DNA of 64,000 nucleotides from Dasyornis broadbenti (lineage: Eukaryota; Chordata; Aves; Passeriformes; Dasyornithidae): the NCBI GenBank assembly GCA_013397935.1, contig VZRN01004661.1, positions 2,223,281-2,287,280 of the forward strand, written 5' to 3'. Numbering within the stretch: the stretch's first letter is position 1; every line of letters begins with the position of its first letter. This document shows positions 11,146 through 23,384 of this stretch, in pieces. The position numbers and the translations under genes were made by a program. The notes below the pieces were generated by a model, which made no database searches, had not been told where the DNA came from, and worked only from the letters and a program-made list of their open reading frames with translations.

Positions 11146-14076
11146 CTTTGTCTGATATTAAAAGAGAGGAAAATAAAAGGCAGGAACTGGAGCAGCAAAC
11201 ACCATACAGGTGCTAAAATGTGCCTGGTATTTTAACATGGACCCAAGCTATTGTTCATAAGTCTGGATGGAGCAGACACAAGCAAGCCATGCATGCTACA
11301 AGACAGTCTGCCAAGGGATAGCCCAAGCCAGCTGTCCCTGAATATGTGAATGCTTAAAGTCAAAAGTGCAGCTGGGCTAACAGTCATTGGGAAAGCAAGC
11401 ATGATTCATAGGGTTCAGTAGGCTTTAACAACTCTTCATGTCACAGTGCAGACATAATCTCACAATCTCACTGTGCAGTTCCTGGACAGCTGGAGAAGGA
11501 CTTTGGAAATATGTTGTACTTTCTTTCAGAAATCCAGGGCCCTACTCCTTTGACACATCTCTCCAGGCGGTGGACAGAACCATGACCTGGTCTTGGTTTG
11601 CACAGTCAGAGCTACTGTAAACATGCCGTGTCTGCAGGGCAGGACAAGGGCACTCTGCAATGGGACCAGGACACAAACCTGGGTGCACATACAAGGATGC
11701 ACTCCTGCTCCAAATGAAGGCACAACAAAGAGGCACAGAATCCTACAGAGCTGCAGGGCCTGACTGGGATGTTTGTACCACCAGGACTGAGGGATCCAGA
11801 TCAGAATTCTCATGCTCCACAGTGTGGCACAGATTTAGTAGAATAAATGAAGAATTACATCTTATTGTGGTTCATGTGCTGTTACTTCTTACTATGTCTG
11901 AAAATTGTGTTTTGCTTCCTTTGCTTTGACCAAGAAATGAAAGTTGTGTGTGTCTCAAAATAAGTAGATTTATCCCATGGCAGACTGATGGAGAATGCAT
12001 AGACATTACTTTTTACCTATGCCCCCCCAATGGCTTCTTTCTCCAGATGCAAAACACACATTGTTTTCAAAGCAACATGTATGGTATGACATAAAGCATG
12101 CCAAGTTTCTTGAACACCTAAGCACGCTTAAAAAATAAGAGTGGGATGATACTCATATATTAAAAGTTGATCATTAAAGTTAATTTTTGTTTATTTCTGG
12201 TAATTATGTTAATCCTGAAGTATTTTTGTGGTATTCATTGAAACTGATTGCAATGAAATGTTTACTAAACTATAGTACCTCTTTCTGTATGAATCTATCG
12301 CCCAGTTGGTTTTTCTGATTGTCACAAAAGGGACTAAAATTTTGTAGTGTCCAATCAGTAATCTTAAAGCAACTCTGAAAGACACAAGGCATTGATCAGT
12401 CACCTTACAGTGGAAGAAGCCATTGTCATCTCATATTGTTCATACGTGAATAAGTTCTTAAGTTTAACTCTTAAAGTTTTAAACTTTAAACTCCAGATAA
12501 ATTTAACTGCTTTTTAGACGAGGTATTGGTTTTGTTTTGGTTTTCAAACATAAGCAGTGCTCCATTGCTAGAAAACAGGCCCCTGGGTATTTTGCCTTCA
12601 GTATGTCCTCCATCAGTTAAGATTTTGATAAACCTACTTTACAGGGGCTAAAATGTTGGATTTTTCTGAATGTGCCTGATATAAATAAGCCAAGTGTTTT
12701 GGAGAGGAATCCAGAAGTATTTAATCAGGCAAAACTTCCATTGATTTCCATGGGAGTCTTGTCAGAGTAAGAACTGAGTTAAGACTTCAAGACTTGGCAC
12801 ATTATCAATCCCAGCAAACGACGGGCGAGAGCTGATGCCTAATGCATGTTCTAGGGAGGAAACTACTTGGCTCAGGGACCAGATTTAAAACATCACATTC
12901 TGGAGTTTAAGCCCTGTAAGAAGTGAGAAGAACAAAGCTTAAGTTAGTCTCTAAACACCCAAGTCAGAGTTCAAATACAGTGCAAATATTCTTTACATAT
13001 CTCAGCACGTCTAGTGGCATGCTTACTGTAAAAGGCAAGAGCGATGGATAAAAGGGAGCAGGTCTTACTGGGAAATGAGCGCCCAGAGGAGGCATCACAA
13101 TGCACCTTTTTCACAGGATATTGATGAGTAGACAACATATGATTGCTGTAAGACAAAGTTAGTTAACAAATACTATTAAAATAAGGAAGAGTATTTCATG
13201 CAGCTATTTTAGAGATTCTTTTATTCCCGAATTTCTTCAAACAGCAATCTCTTTTTCATCCTGTTTGGCATTGTGGGGGAGCCTGAAATATCACATCCTC
13301 ACAACCAAAGACAAAAGCCAAGAAAAGGAGATGAAGGGGTTTACTATACAGCCTTCCCTAAATGCTAACAAACATAACTCTGAATTTTTCCAGCAGATTG
13401 TGTTTATCACTGCACTAGACTGCCTTATAAAGGCAAACTTTTCAACATATTTCAATAATAAAAATGAGTGCAACAAATGAAGTAAGCTGTTCAGGAATGG
13501 GATTTCTAGCTTAGTCACTTTGTCTGATCCATCATGGGTGGCATTTTTTAATGTGCCTGGTGTTGCAGATTAGATCAATGGCTGGCAATTAGCTGGGGGT
13601 TTTGTCTGATCTGCAGCAGATTCAGAAACTAAAAATTCCCTTTGCAGAAGGCACAGTACACTCCCTTCTCAAGCTCCTTCATACAGGATACTACTCCAAT
13701 GGAGGACAGGACTACAGACCATGAAAGCTCAGTTGCTTTGGAGAGTTAAAAAATTCCATCTCTCCCATAAGAAGTGTCTTACTGGTAGAACATTAAAGCA
13801 TGACAATTGTGTGCATTAATACAAAGTGCTGGGCTAACACATAGGCCTGTATTCAGAATGCTATGAAATCTATGTAGGACAATACAGAGAGAGAGATAGA
13901 GGTGGAAACACCCCTCAAAGCCTTGCTGACCAGGTGCTGGAAAATGAAAACCAGGTGTTGTCTAGAGTTGTTTCTAGGCAAACATCGAAATCTGAGTTGC
14001 ACTCAAAACAGGAAAGATTTTCTATTTTATTTCTGGTTGGTTTGACTGAGTTTTTTAGTTAGCATATTGCTTTTTT
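11146..14076. other. AT-rich non-coding stretch
   Basis: No gene recognised. Overlapping frames at 11526-11813 (minus) and 11660-11929 (plus) lie in a slightly GC-richer patch and shadow one another. A T/G-rich run occurs at 12523-12548. A short palindromic AT run (aaagttttaaacttt) is near 12473. An AG-rich run, agagagagagataga, is at about 13886. Confidence 0.55.
12736..12778 (+). repeat. Ancient interspersed-repeat motif (cattgacttcaatggga type)
   Basis: ttccattgatttccatggga followed by gtcttgtcagagtaagaact resembles a decayed repeat end often seen in sauropsid genomes (ccattgacttcaatgggag, then a gagtaagaact block). I cannot name the family with certainty. It is the most complete of several such motifs in this window. 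Confidence 0.35.
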
Positions 14077-14126
14077 NNNNNNNNNNNNNNNNNNNNNNNN
14101 NNNNNNNNNNNNNNNNNNNNNNNNNN
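14077..14126. other. Assembly gap (50 N)
   Basis: Exactly 50 unresolved bases, flanked on the left by T-rich sequence. The true length is unknown if 50 is a placeholder. Confidence 0.99.
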
Positions 14127-14393
14127 AGCATTTGCTTTTTAATTGAAACACATTCCTCCCCCATCTAAAGACTTACACGGTCACCTTAGCAAGAGATGAG
14201 AATTGTATACGAATCCTGTAAACTAATTCTTTTTGGGAAGAAAGTTGACACTGTAATGAGTTTCACAGTGTGTGGACTGGACAAACACACCCAACATACA
14301 CTGAGATGCATCTTAACCATCAAACCATATCCTAAGTCAGAAGCTGACGCAGTGCACAGGCCAGTTTACCTTCTTCAGACCTCTTAATGACAC
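14127..14393. other. Short unannotated stretch after the gap
   Basis: Unique-looking AT-rich DNA. The 63-codon open frame at 14196-14387 shows no recognisable motif. Confidence 0.5.
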
Positions 14394-14489
14394 ACAGACT
14401 CCTCACATATTGCCTGAATGTAACATAGAGTCTCACAATTCATATGTTTTAAACAATTGCTTTTCCTTCCCCTTTTTAAACTAGGTAAC
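14394..14489 (+). repeat. Diverged dispersed repeat, copy A (partner at 21032-21128)
   Basis: The order of blocks cagactcctc, gagtctca, ttttaaaca, a C/T-rich run and ggtaacag is shared with 21032-21128 on the same strand. By hand, about three quarters of bases agree over the best 64 positions, and many of the differences are transitions. This suggests two old copies of one mobile element. I do not recognise the family. Confidence 0.55.
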
Positions 14490-14584
14490 AGTCTATGGGA
14501 GAGGAGAGGTCACAATACAAAAAAAAAGAAGAAAACACTTTCTGAGCACGACCAGCATATACAGTCAACGACATCCTGGCCTGT

Positions 14585-14826
14585 TTCAAAAGCCGTTCCA
14601 GGAGAGATTCAGGTCAGACATCAGGAGGAATTGTTTCACTGAATGGGTGGTTAAGCATCGGAACAGAGTGTCCATGGGAGTGGTGGAGTCACTATGCCTG
14701 GAAGTGTTGAAGAAATGATTGGACATGGCACTTCGTGCTGTGGTTTGGTTGACAAGGTGGTCTTTGGTTAAAGGATGAACTCAATGACCTTGGAGGTATT
14801 TTCCAACCTCAATGATTCTACAATAT
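14585..14826 (+). mobile_element. CR1 3'-end fragment, sense orientation
   Basis: The segment reads through the CR1 tail in order: ccaggagagattcaggtcag, a gtggtggagtcac block, cttcgtgctgtggtttggtt, gacaaggtggtctttggtta, then ttttccaacctcaatgattc at the 3' end. CR1 copies end in repeats of ATTCTRTG; one degraded unit remains here (gattctacaat). It encodes only the decayed C-terminal end and 3' untranslated part, with no open frame. It lies about 100 bp to the right of repeat copy A. Confidence 0.88.
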
Positions 14827-17633
14827 CCAGTGAGATCTAAAGAAATTTCAAAAGCTTAAATAGTTTTCACCACTTCAATTCCATTTTTCACGACCTAAAA
14901 TGGTCGTAAAAATGTCTTCACGTACATACAGATATTAATTTGAACGCATTATGATACCTTTTCCACTTACAAAGGATATGGCCACCTCCCATTTTTAACT
15001 CTGTAGATTTGGGAGAAAAATTCCTCAGTTATAAATAGCCTTCACTTGCACATTAAAATCTTCTAATACAGACACAGAATTCACCACTTCTCTCACAGCC
15101 TGAAGCTCAGATGTTTTCACTCTATGTAACTCCATGCTTCTGTATTGTTAAGCTTCAACACTGTTTGTTCTGCACCCTGTCACACTCTGAAACTCTTTGA
15201 AGGGAAGAAAATTAGCTAGAACACAGGTGGGAAAGAGGAGCATGCAAATAGTGAGTGAAGATAGCTTGGGCAGTGAAAGTCTTCATAATACAGACAGATA
15301 ATAACACCTACATTGCACTGAGGACTCTTTAGGTACTCAGCAACCGTGGTGAACATTCCAGCTGGAATCACCCTACCCAGAGGCATCCCAGTGGGGAAAT
15401 TTAGTCAATTTAGTGATTTCCTTTATAGCTAAAAATCTCAGAAGGTAGAGGACAAGTAATAGCGAAATCTGATGGTTTGTGCAAGTACCCCACATGACTC
15501 CAGAGCTCCTGCTCTGAGGCAGCTGGAATTACACACAGCGGCCTCTGGGCACCCAGCGTTGTGGCAGCTCTGTTGAGCACGTCGTGGATGTTCTCTAACG
15601 AACACCATAGTGTGTCAGCACTAATCTTAGGAGGAAAGTCAATAACGGTGATTTCTGCAATGTTAGGATTGCTAACTTATTGCTACCTCTAATCATTTAT
15701 ATACATAAAATGTTGATCTTGGGACTCAAGATTATTCAGTCGTAATGAATGGAATGTTTAACGTTCCTTTATTTCAGTTGGACTTTTCATGCTTAGCTAA
15801 GTTGGGGCCCTAGATATTTGTCTATCTGAGGCACGCACCACAGCCACGGCAATTCAGATATTACAGATTTAAGCAGCACTGCAGGAAAACATCTCTGTTC
15901 AAAGACAGCCTTGACTAGGTGGCAGCTCTCCATTCTTTCCAACCCCCAATCTCATTAAGCTTGCAAGAATGGAGGCTTCTCCTGCAGAGGCTTATTCACA
16001 TACACTGTCCTCATGTTCCAGGGAATAAACGATCTCAAGACCATTCTTCTAGCTAGGACCATTATATGCCAATATTTTCATAAAATAGACTTGCATTTCT
16101 CCTGTAACTAGACAGCTGAAAGGCTCTGCCTCCTGAAATTAAGCAGATTACAAAGAATGAAACAAGGGTAGGCCTGTTCAAAAATTAGTAAATACAATTA
16201 CAAACATTAACGTTTCTGCAGGCATTACTAACTCAGCCTCCCCGGATATCACATAGAAACAAATGTACTGACATAAATGCTTCTTCTTCTGATTTTCTTA
16301 TTAAAATTAGGGCAGTTGGTGAGGACAGCGGTGCTAAATGCACTACTGGAATTTCTTGTTTGTAGTGGGAGGAACTACTCTGAAATTTAAACACATACTC
16401 ACAGATATGTGCACTTCCATAATAGCCCTGTCATGGGATGTTACCAGCCCCCTGCTGCTGTCAGCATCTTTTAGTTCCAACAGCTTGTTCCTGGCACATC
16501 CTACCCAAACTTTGCTGTTATTAGTAGAGGTGGAACATGATGGGAGCTGTACATCAGCTTCCCTTTGTTGAATGTATATTTTAAGAAACATACAAACAAA
16601 CGTGGCTGATACTAAATTTTCTAGTATTTGGTTTCTACCACTTAAATTCATTCAAGCACACAGGATAAAGATAGGAAGTACAAATATATGAAAAGGCCAT
16701 GTGCACTCAGCATACAGCTGCAGTCCTGAAGAAAAGTGTCCTTAAAAGCATACACATGTGCAGGAATTAAATAATTTGGGGGTTATCATTCATTTAAGCA
16801 TTCTTCAGTTAGTTTTACAGCACTGCGAAACAGTCTCACCCCATGTGTTTCCCCAAGGACACTGGCCATTTTGTAGAACAGGAATGTAACCTATTCCATG
16901 CAATAATAATTTTATTAAAATTTTTATGTGAGAGGCCACAGCCACACATCTTCAGTTTCTCAGAGTGAGGCAGGCAGATACTCGTACACCTGCTGAAGTA
17001 ATGGATCGCAGGGGCTGGTTATGGGAAGCTGGGGGAGCTGCACAGAGCACTGGGCTCTGTCCATATGCCAGCTATTAGATGTTGAGCACTAAAACCACAT
17101 AACTGCATCTCTGCAGCAAGAAAAGGCATCAGATCCCATGCCTGCAGGCACACTGGTTTTTTAAAATTTATTTATATGAGACCAGGAAAAAAAATCTTTC
17201 CCTGGCAGTATCACAATTAACAGGAAACAAGGACCAACAGCAACGCAGCATACGATGCCAGGAGCGCTGATCCTCCTCCAACTTCTGAATCCATTTAGTC
17301 TGTCCCAGAAGGCCCTGCATGGATGAAACTCTTTGATATGTTTTTAACCTCTATGAGAGCTGCACAGGTGCAGCCCATTTGGAAAGCAGGCAGCTCCCAT
17401 TTTTCCACCAGGGGCAATGTTACTTTGAAATCATTCCATGAAGTCATTAGACATGAGTTTTTTGTTAGTGTTTTTAAAAGACATAATTTATTCATTTTAT
17501 TTTACTTTCAATAGCTCAAGAACTGCAACGAATTAAAAAGTCATCTCAGAAGCCTATTCAGGTGAGTCCCAGTCACCGAGTTCCAGCCTGCTTTGTTAAG
17601 CAAATTGACTTCATTCATTGTATTTATTACTTA
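14827..17633. other. AT-rich non-coding stretch
   Basis: No gene recognised. The minus frame 16343-16651 (102 codons) overlaps a plus frame at 16338-16571 and matches no known domain. A sequence at 17405-17416 (ccaccaggggca) resembles part of a CTCF site but lacks one G of the core. Confidence 0.55.
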
Positions 17634-17676
17634 AAATAAATAAATAAATAAATGCAATAAATGCAATAAATGCAAT
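17634..17676 (+). repeat. Compound microsatellite (AAAT)5 then (AAATGCAAT)3
   Basis: Five perfect AAAT units (17634-17653) run into three perfect 9-bp AAATGCAAT units (17650-17676), the two arrays sharing one AAAT. The tract probably grew by replication slippage and is likely to vary in length between individuals. Confidence 0.95.
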
Positions 17677-19454
17677 AAAAGCAAAAGCCCTTACACTCGG
17701 TATGCACGCTCTTTGCAAATTCTCTGTCTGGAGATTAATCAAATCTCTCTGTTAAACTGTCCTGGTGAAATGAGAAATTAAATCTCTCACTATGAGTGTG
17801 AACACATTTTAAGGCAGTTTTTAGAAGTGTAGAAAATCTTGACGATGTAATAGAAATTATTACAATTGTGAGATCATTTTTTTTTGGAAAAACTTCACAT
17901 GGTAACACAATCATGAATCTTTCCACCTATTGAAATTAAATGGATGAAACAGTATGTCTTAAATTATTTTTAAAAATCTATACACTGCTATTCTCCAGAG
18001 AAAATATGGAGAGAGAGTATATCTCATATAAATAGCAAATAAATGAAAGCCAAATATCTCAGTATTTATTTGTCTATAGGTATTTTGCTGAATACATCAT
18101 TCCCTCACTGAATCACTAGATGTTGCAACCAAAATAGGCTATTATGACTATTGCATTTGATCTCCTGGGTAACATAGGCAAAAGCACCATTAATTTCTGC
18201 ATCAAAACCATTCTTTTTGTTTGATCTACAGCACCTCTTTTATGAAGATACCTAGTCTTAATACAAAGACTTCAAGTGAAGGAGAAACCACTGTGTCTCT
18301 AGGTAAATTTTACAGTGGTTAATTTACTCTGCTTGTTAAAAATGGGCACATCACTTCAGTCCTCCATTTGTCTAGCTCCTGCTTCGAAACACAAGACTGT
18401 TATACCTTTTTTCTGCTTAAAAAGCTAGATTAAAGATGTCAGCAGTAATTGTGCAAGTTGATCTGCAATAACATATAGCCTTTGGTGTCGACACTAATCA
18501 AGGTTAGGCAACTCGAGCAACATCTAGATACGCAGCAGGAGGCAAAGGTTTAGTTAATTCAGAATTCTCTTGCCTTTGTACTTTTGATGAAATTTTAATT
18601 CAGTTTGGGTGCAGGTCTATTTCTTTTATTGTTTGGTGTTTGAGAATATTAAAATGAACATGAAAAATCCCAGACCTGTTGCTACGTTTTCATTGCTACG
18701 CTCTTATTTACACGCACATATTGGTAAAAGAAAACTCAAAGCTGCTGATTGTCTCTGTTTATAAAACGGAGCAATTACTATCATCAGGGGTTATCACCAA
18801 CAATGCTTAGACAGTCTACAGCTTTCACAGTCTAATGGAGAGGCATGAAGGCTACTCAGAACAGCTGTAAACCAAACTGGTGGGTACTATAAGCAAGCAA
18901 AAATTACCTCTTTATATCAGCAGTAGATTTCAACTAAAATAATTGCTTTAATGGAAAATATAAATTCCATGTATTTCTTAAAGGACTTCAAGTTGGAAGA
19001 CTCTGAACTCCTTCAAACTCCTTCGGCCTACTTACTTTCCTTTAACCAATCTCTTTAAAATCTAGAAACATGAGAACTGTTTTGGACAAAGTGTTTCCCT
19101 CACAAAATGCAAACAGAAAAACCAAAACACTCTATGACATATTCTGTTTTGTGGGCTTTAATTGAGAAGAAATCAAGAATGACTGTATAGTTAATGTTGA
19201 GACATGCATTTAAACAAATGGATTTCAGTTTTGCTTAAATATATGAATGATTGCATTTAGTCCCCAAACATGACAGAGTAATTCTTCACTGCACAATCTG
19301 GAGTGCAGCTGTGGGAGTGTGGAACAAGGGGAAGTTAGGAAGCATTTGGGGGGCAACTTAGAGGGCATTGAGAACTACATAAGGGTGAGAATCACATCAA
19401 AAAGCAAGAGTTATTCTTTAGTTTGTTGAAATGTTTGTGGTCTTCCTTAAACTG
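17677..19454. other. AT-rich non-coding stretch
   Basis: Nothing recognised on either strand. The open frame at 17735-17926 (minus, 63 codons) is within chance length. A weak 7-bp inverted repeat, ccactgt and acagtgg, brackets about 18288-18320. Confidence 0.55.
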
Positions 19455-19586
19455 TAAAACAACACTACCACCACCACCATCATCAAAAAGACCCCAAACA
19501 AACAAAACCAACAAGCTGACGACACATAGGCCAAAAAAAAAACCCAACCAAAACAACAAAAACCCAAACCCCAAGCCCACAACCTG
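19455..19586 (+). repeat. A/C-rich low-complexity tract with a short (CCA)n core
   Basis: The tract contains ctaccaccaccaccatcatc and then a long string almost free of G and T, with blocks such as cccaaccaaaacaacaaaaa. Open frames on both strands here (97 and 68 codons) arise from biased composition. Similar tracts recur later in the window. Confidence 0.85.
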
Positions 19587-19973
19587 TATTTGCATTATAC
19601 AGAAAGACAAAATAACCCTGAGTTCATAGCCTAGCAAGGTATAAAAATACATTTCTTTCTTTACAGCACCTGCTAGTAAAGGCACCCACTAACCAGAAGC
19701 CAAGAACTTTGTCCTCCATACAACCTGGTAATTTCAGCCACATACATTAGCTGTTGAAGGAGAAGGAGGTACTAAACTTGTATATCAGGACTAGCATTAA
19801 ATATTGTTACACTATTAATCACCATCCAAGTCTTTTCCTCATCCATCCTTCAATACCGCACACTTGAACATATCCTGAACTGAAAGACTGCCCCCACATT
19901 AGTCATATACTTCAAAGCCTTAATCAACTTTCCCAACAAAGCAAAAAAACAGTTTTAAATACTCTGTCTCAGT
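19587..19973. other. Unannotated stretch
   Basis: Unique-looking DNA between the A/C tract and the G-run motif; nothing recognised. Confidence 0.5.
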
Positions 19974-19997
19974 GGGAGTCAGGGTTTGGGTGGAGGG
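19974..19997 (+). other. G-quadruplex-type motif
   Basis: Four GGG runs are separated by loops of 5 (agtca), 3 (ttt) and 4 (tgga) bases, which satisfies the usual G3N1-7 rule. It is isolated in AT-rich DNA with no promoter or gene signal nearby, so any function is unsupported. Confidence 0.5.
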
Positions 19998-21031
19998 AGG
20001 AGATGTGGGAAGTAAAAATGGACAAGGTTGAAAGGCATAGGTACAACTTGTAACTGGGACTTCAAGGGGTGGATAAGCTTAACTAGTGATTTCCTGGTTT
20101 TTCTAACACTTGTGTTGATAGTATGAGCCCTTCAGAAATCTGGCCCTGGCCCTTAGTTTCACAGAGCAGGGGAGAGAATGTGGAACAACAGCTGCACTTC
20201 AAAAGCCACATGGCTTTCAGAGTGTTTTGTTCCCCTTCACACGTTTTTATGCCAGAAGGAAACATATGGTGTGCTGTTTGGAAATTTCCCTGCCTAAATT
20301 TTTGTTTGATTAATTTCATCCAACTACTCCCAGTTACGAGCCCTCATAACACCCCAGACAGTTACACTCCTTCCTTTACATTTATACCCTGCAATTAGGT
20401 GTAGGCGCCTATGTGCCTTCTTAATCGCCATATAGCTATACACATCTAGGCCTTTTCATCTTTTCTTGTCATCATCTTTCCGTGTTCTTTAATCATGTTC
20501 ATGGCTCTTTTCTGATTTCCCTCCAACTTGGTGATATTTTTGTCTGATCTTAAACTGTCCATACCAGTATTTTCTCTTGGAAGTGTAGTGTTACTTCTGG
20601 AACACTTGGGAATCAATTGGGAATCGATCTCGCTTCAGACTCTTGTACATCACCTACCTGAGCAGTTTCCAGCTCGCTAAGGAACATTGTCCTTGTCCCT
20701 AGCCTGGCCTATGACACTGCATGCCCATGATTTTGAAACCTTGTGAGGCATCCCATTACAAGTTTGTGCTCAATTTTTCATGCATTTTTATTCTCCAAAT
20801 GAAAGATGGCAGTGCAGAGAGCCTGCAGGAACCAGGATGCCCTTAGGTACAGATCCTTTTTCTGCAAGCGAGGAATTTCTGCACAGGAAGAACTTGATGG
20901 TGCATGAGCTGAACATGGAACACGTGTAGGATCTGCTTGGCCCTTAACCTCACACATGATGTTTAAGTGGGGATCCAAATCATGGTTTAGGTAAACCAGC
21001 TTGACCCATTCACAGCTCCAATGAACTAAGG
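19998..21031. other. Non-coding stretch with one tiny tandem duplication
   Basis: No gene recognised. An 11-bp unit, ttgggaatcaa then ttgggaatcga, is tandemly duplicated at 20606-20627 with one mismatch. Confidence 0.6.
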
Positions 21032-21128
21032 GTGTGCAGTCTCCTCGTGCACTGTTTGAGTGTGAGTCTCATGATTTATACATTTTAAACAGTTAGTTTT
21101 TCTTCGCCCTCTGTAAACGGGTAACAGG
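21032..21128 (+). repeat. Diverged dispersed repeat, copy B (partner at 14394-14489)
   Basis: This copy carries the blocks cagtctcctc, gagtctcatga, ttttaaacag, a C/T-rich run and gggtaacag in the same order and on the same strand as copy A, 6.6 kb away. A flanking-sequence match beyond these limits was not evident, so this looks like dispersed insertions rather than a local segmental duplication. Confidence 0.55.
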
Positions 21129-23064
21129 AAACAGACAAAGCTCCTTAACTCTTCTTTAATCTTCCTCACTAGTGAAGTGAAAAATCAAACAATAATTGTC
21201 TGGATGATCTCATTATTGTCAACAAAACTGAAACCTTGAAGTCCACATGCATTGAAACGCTGATACATTAAACAAAAAAGGGAACTGTGCTTACATGTTG
21301 TTCAATAAATAAATAAGAGCTATAGAGAGACCCATGATGAATGAGCACCCTGGGAGGGCTTCAGCTTGTCAGAATTATACAGTGACATTAATCACAGCAT
21401 AACAGGATTGCTGCAGGCTTCCAGTGTAAAGTCCTCATTATATCTTCAAAACAAGGCAAAACAAAAAAGCAAAAATCCCCACAACTTCTGAGTCCCTCAA
21501 AATGGAATCTTAACTAATGGACTTTTTCCTTCTCAAAATAAATTGTCCTTCATCACACAGAGAATGACATAAGCAGTGGAGACCTGTCAATCCATTTGCA
21601 GCATCCAACCATGCTGTTCCCAGAGTGCTGGTGATCACCGGGCTCGTATATCAACATGGCAAGTATTCTTCAAGGGCTCTAAGCTCCATGAGCTGTGTAA
21701 ATTGTGTGATTACGGTACTACAACCTCTCCTACTCAGGTGAAACAAGTGAGATTTGCAAAGCAGAAGGTTTGTCTCATCAGGAGATCCAAGTTTCGTGTC
21801 AGCAGTGCTTTGAGGGGAGTCCCACCTCTTCAGCACTCAGAGAGAAGCTGCTGGAGGGCAAAAGTCTACAGCACTGACTTGGCTCCAGAAGAATTCAAAA
21901 CCATGGGGACCAGAAATGACTATACTATTAGCAAAGGGTTCAAATTTGCTTGGATAATTGTTTTTTCAATCTAAGAATTATATTAATGGGACCTCAGAGT
22001 GCTGACCATATTATGAGTTAGGATCTACTAAATTAATCTCCTTCAACAATTATATACATGTATACTTGCCAAATACAAGCACTTTAACAGGTCTTTTCTG
22101 AGAAAGATGTAGACAGTTTTCACTTTTGGCCAAAGCAGAAACGCCCCAGCCTTTGTTTAGCAAGTTACTTTGCTAGGAGATAGAAAACTAAAGGATGAAA
22201 TCTTAGTGTTTAAAGTCATATATTCAAGATCTATCCAAATCTCAGAAATCAGAAACATGAATTACTAATAAAAGAATGTTCTTTTGGAAAATCTTTGGAG
22301 ATTTTTATGCTTTAATTTTCTATAACATCTTGTGAAACATTTTGAGCAATTTCTAATTCTCTCCTAACCAGTTTGCTTACTTCAGTTGAGTTTATTTTGG
22401 GATTTTTGCTAATGGAATTTCCACAACAGTGAGCAGACACCGTTAATTGCCACTATTTTAGGTTCAAAGAAATATCACCCACACTACACATTTTATGTGT
22501 TATTTTGGGTTATTAAGACTGTGTTAAAAAAATACAAAGCTATATTTCTGGAAAGAGAACTTAATTATACAAATAAGTGGATGGATTTTCAGGTATTCAC
22601 TACATTTGGTGTTGAGCTGCTTTTAATGTCAAGTATATACTTAAGGATCTAGCAGGAGTGGAGTAGCACTGAAAAATCTGGTCCCAGTTATGGATGCTGA
22701 GAACATAAAAATCCTACCCCAGCAAAGACAAAGCCTTAAATGTCATTGATCTTTTTCTTTCCCATTGAGCTCTAATCCTGCATCAGCAGAACAAAGAGTT
22801 AGTACTGCATGGTTGGGAAGTTAAATTTTCCTCCACACCTGCAGGTCATTCCTCCTGGGCTCCCTCCATTGATAGCCAAAAAGTTATTTGCTTGAAAAAC
22901 TAATCATGTGGTGCAGCTGAGCTCCTTCATTTCCAGAAAAAAAGGCATCTGAAGTTAGACTCTGTTTCACAAAGAATTCATGAGAGAGCTGGGTTGAATC
23001 AGTGGGATCAGCCTGCGTACTCAGGGCCATGATTTTGTTACTGTTTGTTTAGTCTAATTAAAAA
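21129..23064. other. Non-coding stretch with a 132-codon chance-length frame
   Basis: The plus frame 21576-21974 opens with GTG and reaches 132 codons in a locally less AT-rich patch. Its peptide has no signal, domain or repeat that I recognise, and no convincing splice sites frame it. Frames of this length are expected a few times in 64 kb of such DNA. Confidence 0.5.
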
Positions 23065-23384
23065 CATAGAATCATAGAATGGTTTCGGTTGGAATAAAGC
23101 TCTAAGACCATCAAGTCCAACTGCTAATCCAGCACTGCCGAGCCCACGTCCAAACCATATCACTGAGTGCCACATCTACGTGTCTTTTAAATATTTCTAG
23201 GGATGGTGACTCCACCACTTCCCTGGGCAGCCTGTTCAGTGCTTGACAACCCTTTCTGTACAGGTATTTTTCCTAATATCCAATCTAAACCTCCACTGGT
23301 GCAATTTGAGGCCATTTCCTTGTCCCATCATTAGTTACTTGGGAAAACAGACTGACATCCAGCTGACTACAACCTTCTTTCAGG
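23065..23384 (-). mobile_element. CR1 3'-end fragment, best preserved copy in the window
   Basis: The plus strand begins catagaatcatagaatggtt, the antisense of the CR1 3' terminal repeat. It continues through accatcaagtccaactgcta, ccacatctacgtgtctttta, tctagggatggtgactccac, ctgggcagcctgttcagtgc and cagctgactacaacct in the usual order, ending near ttctttcagg. About 320 bp of tail is kept, it is 5'-truncated and there is no open frame. It looks less decayed than the other copies and is probably the youngest insertion here. Confidence 0.93.

Noticed and set aside
17405..17416. CTCF-like site ccaccaggggca
   Set aside because: Lacks one G of the usual CCACCAGGGGGC core and has no second supporting feature.
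21576..21974. 132-codon plus-strand frame as a gene
   Set aside because: GTG start, no domain or convincing splice sites, and a length within chance expectation.
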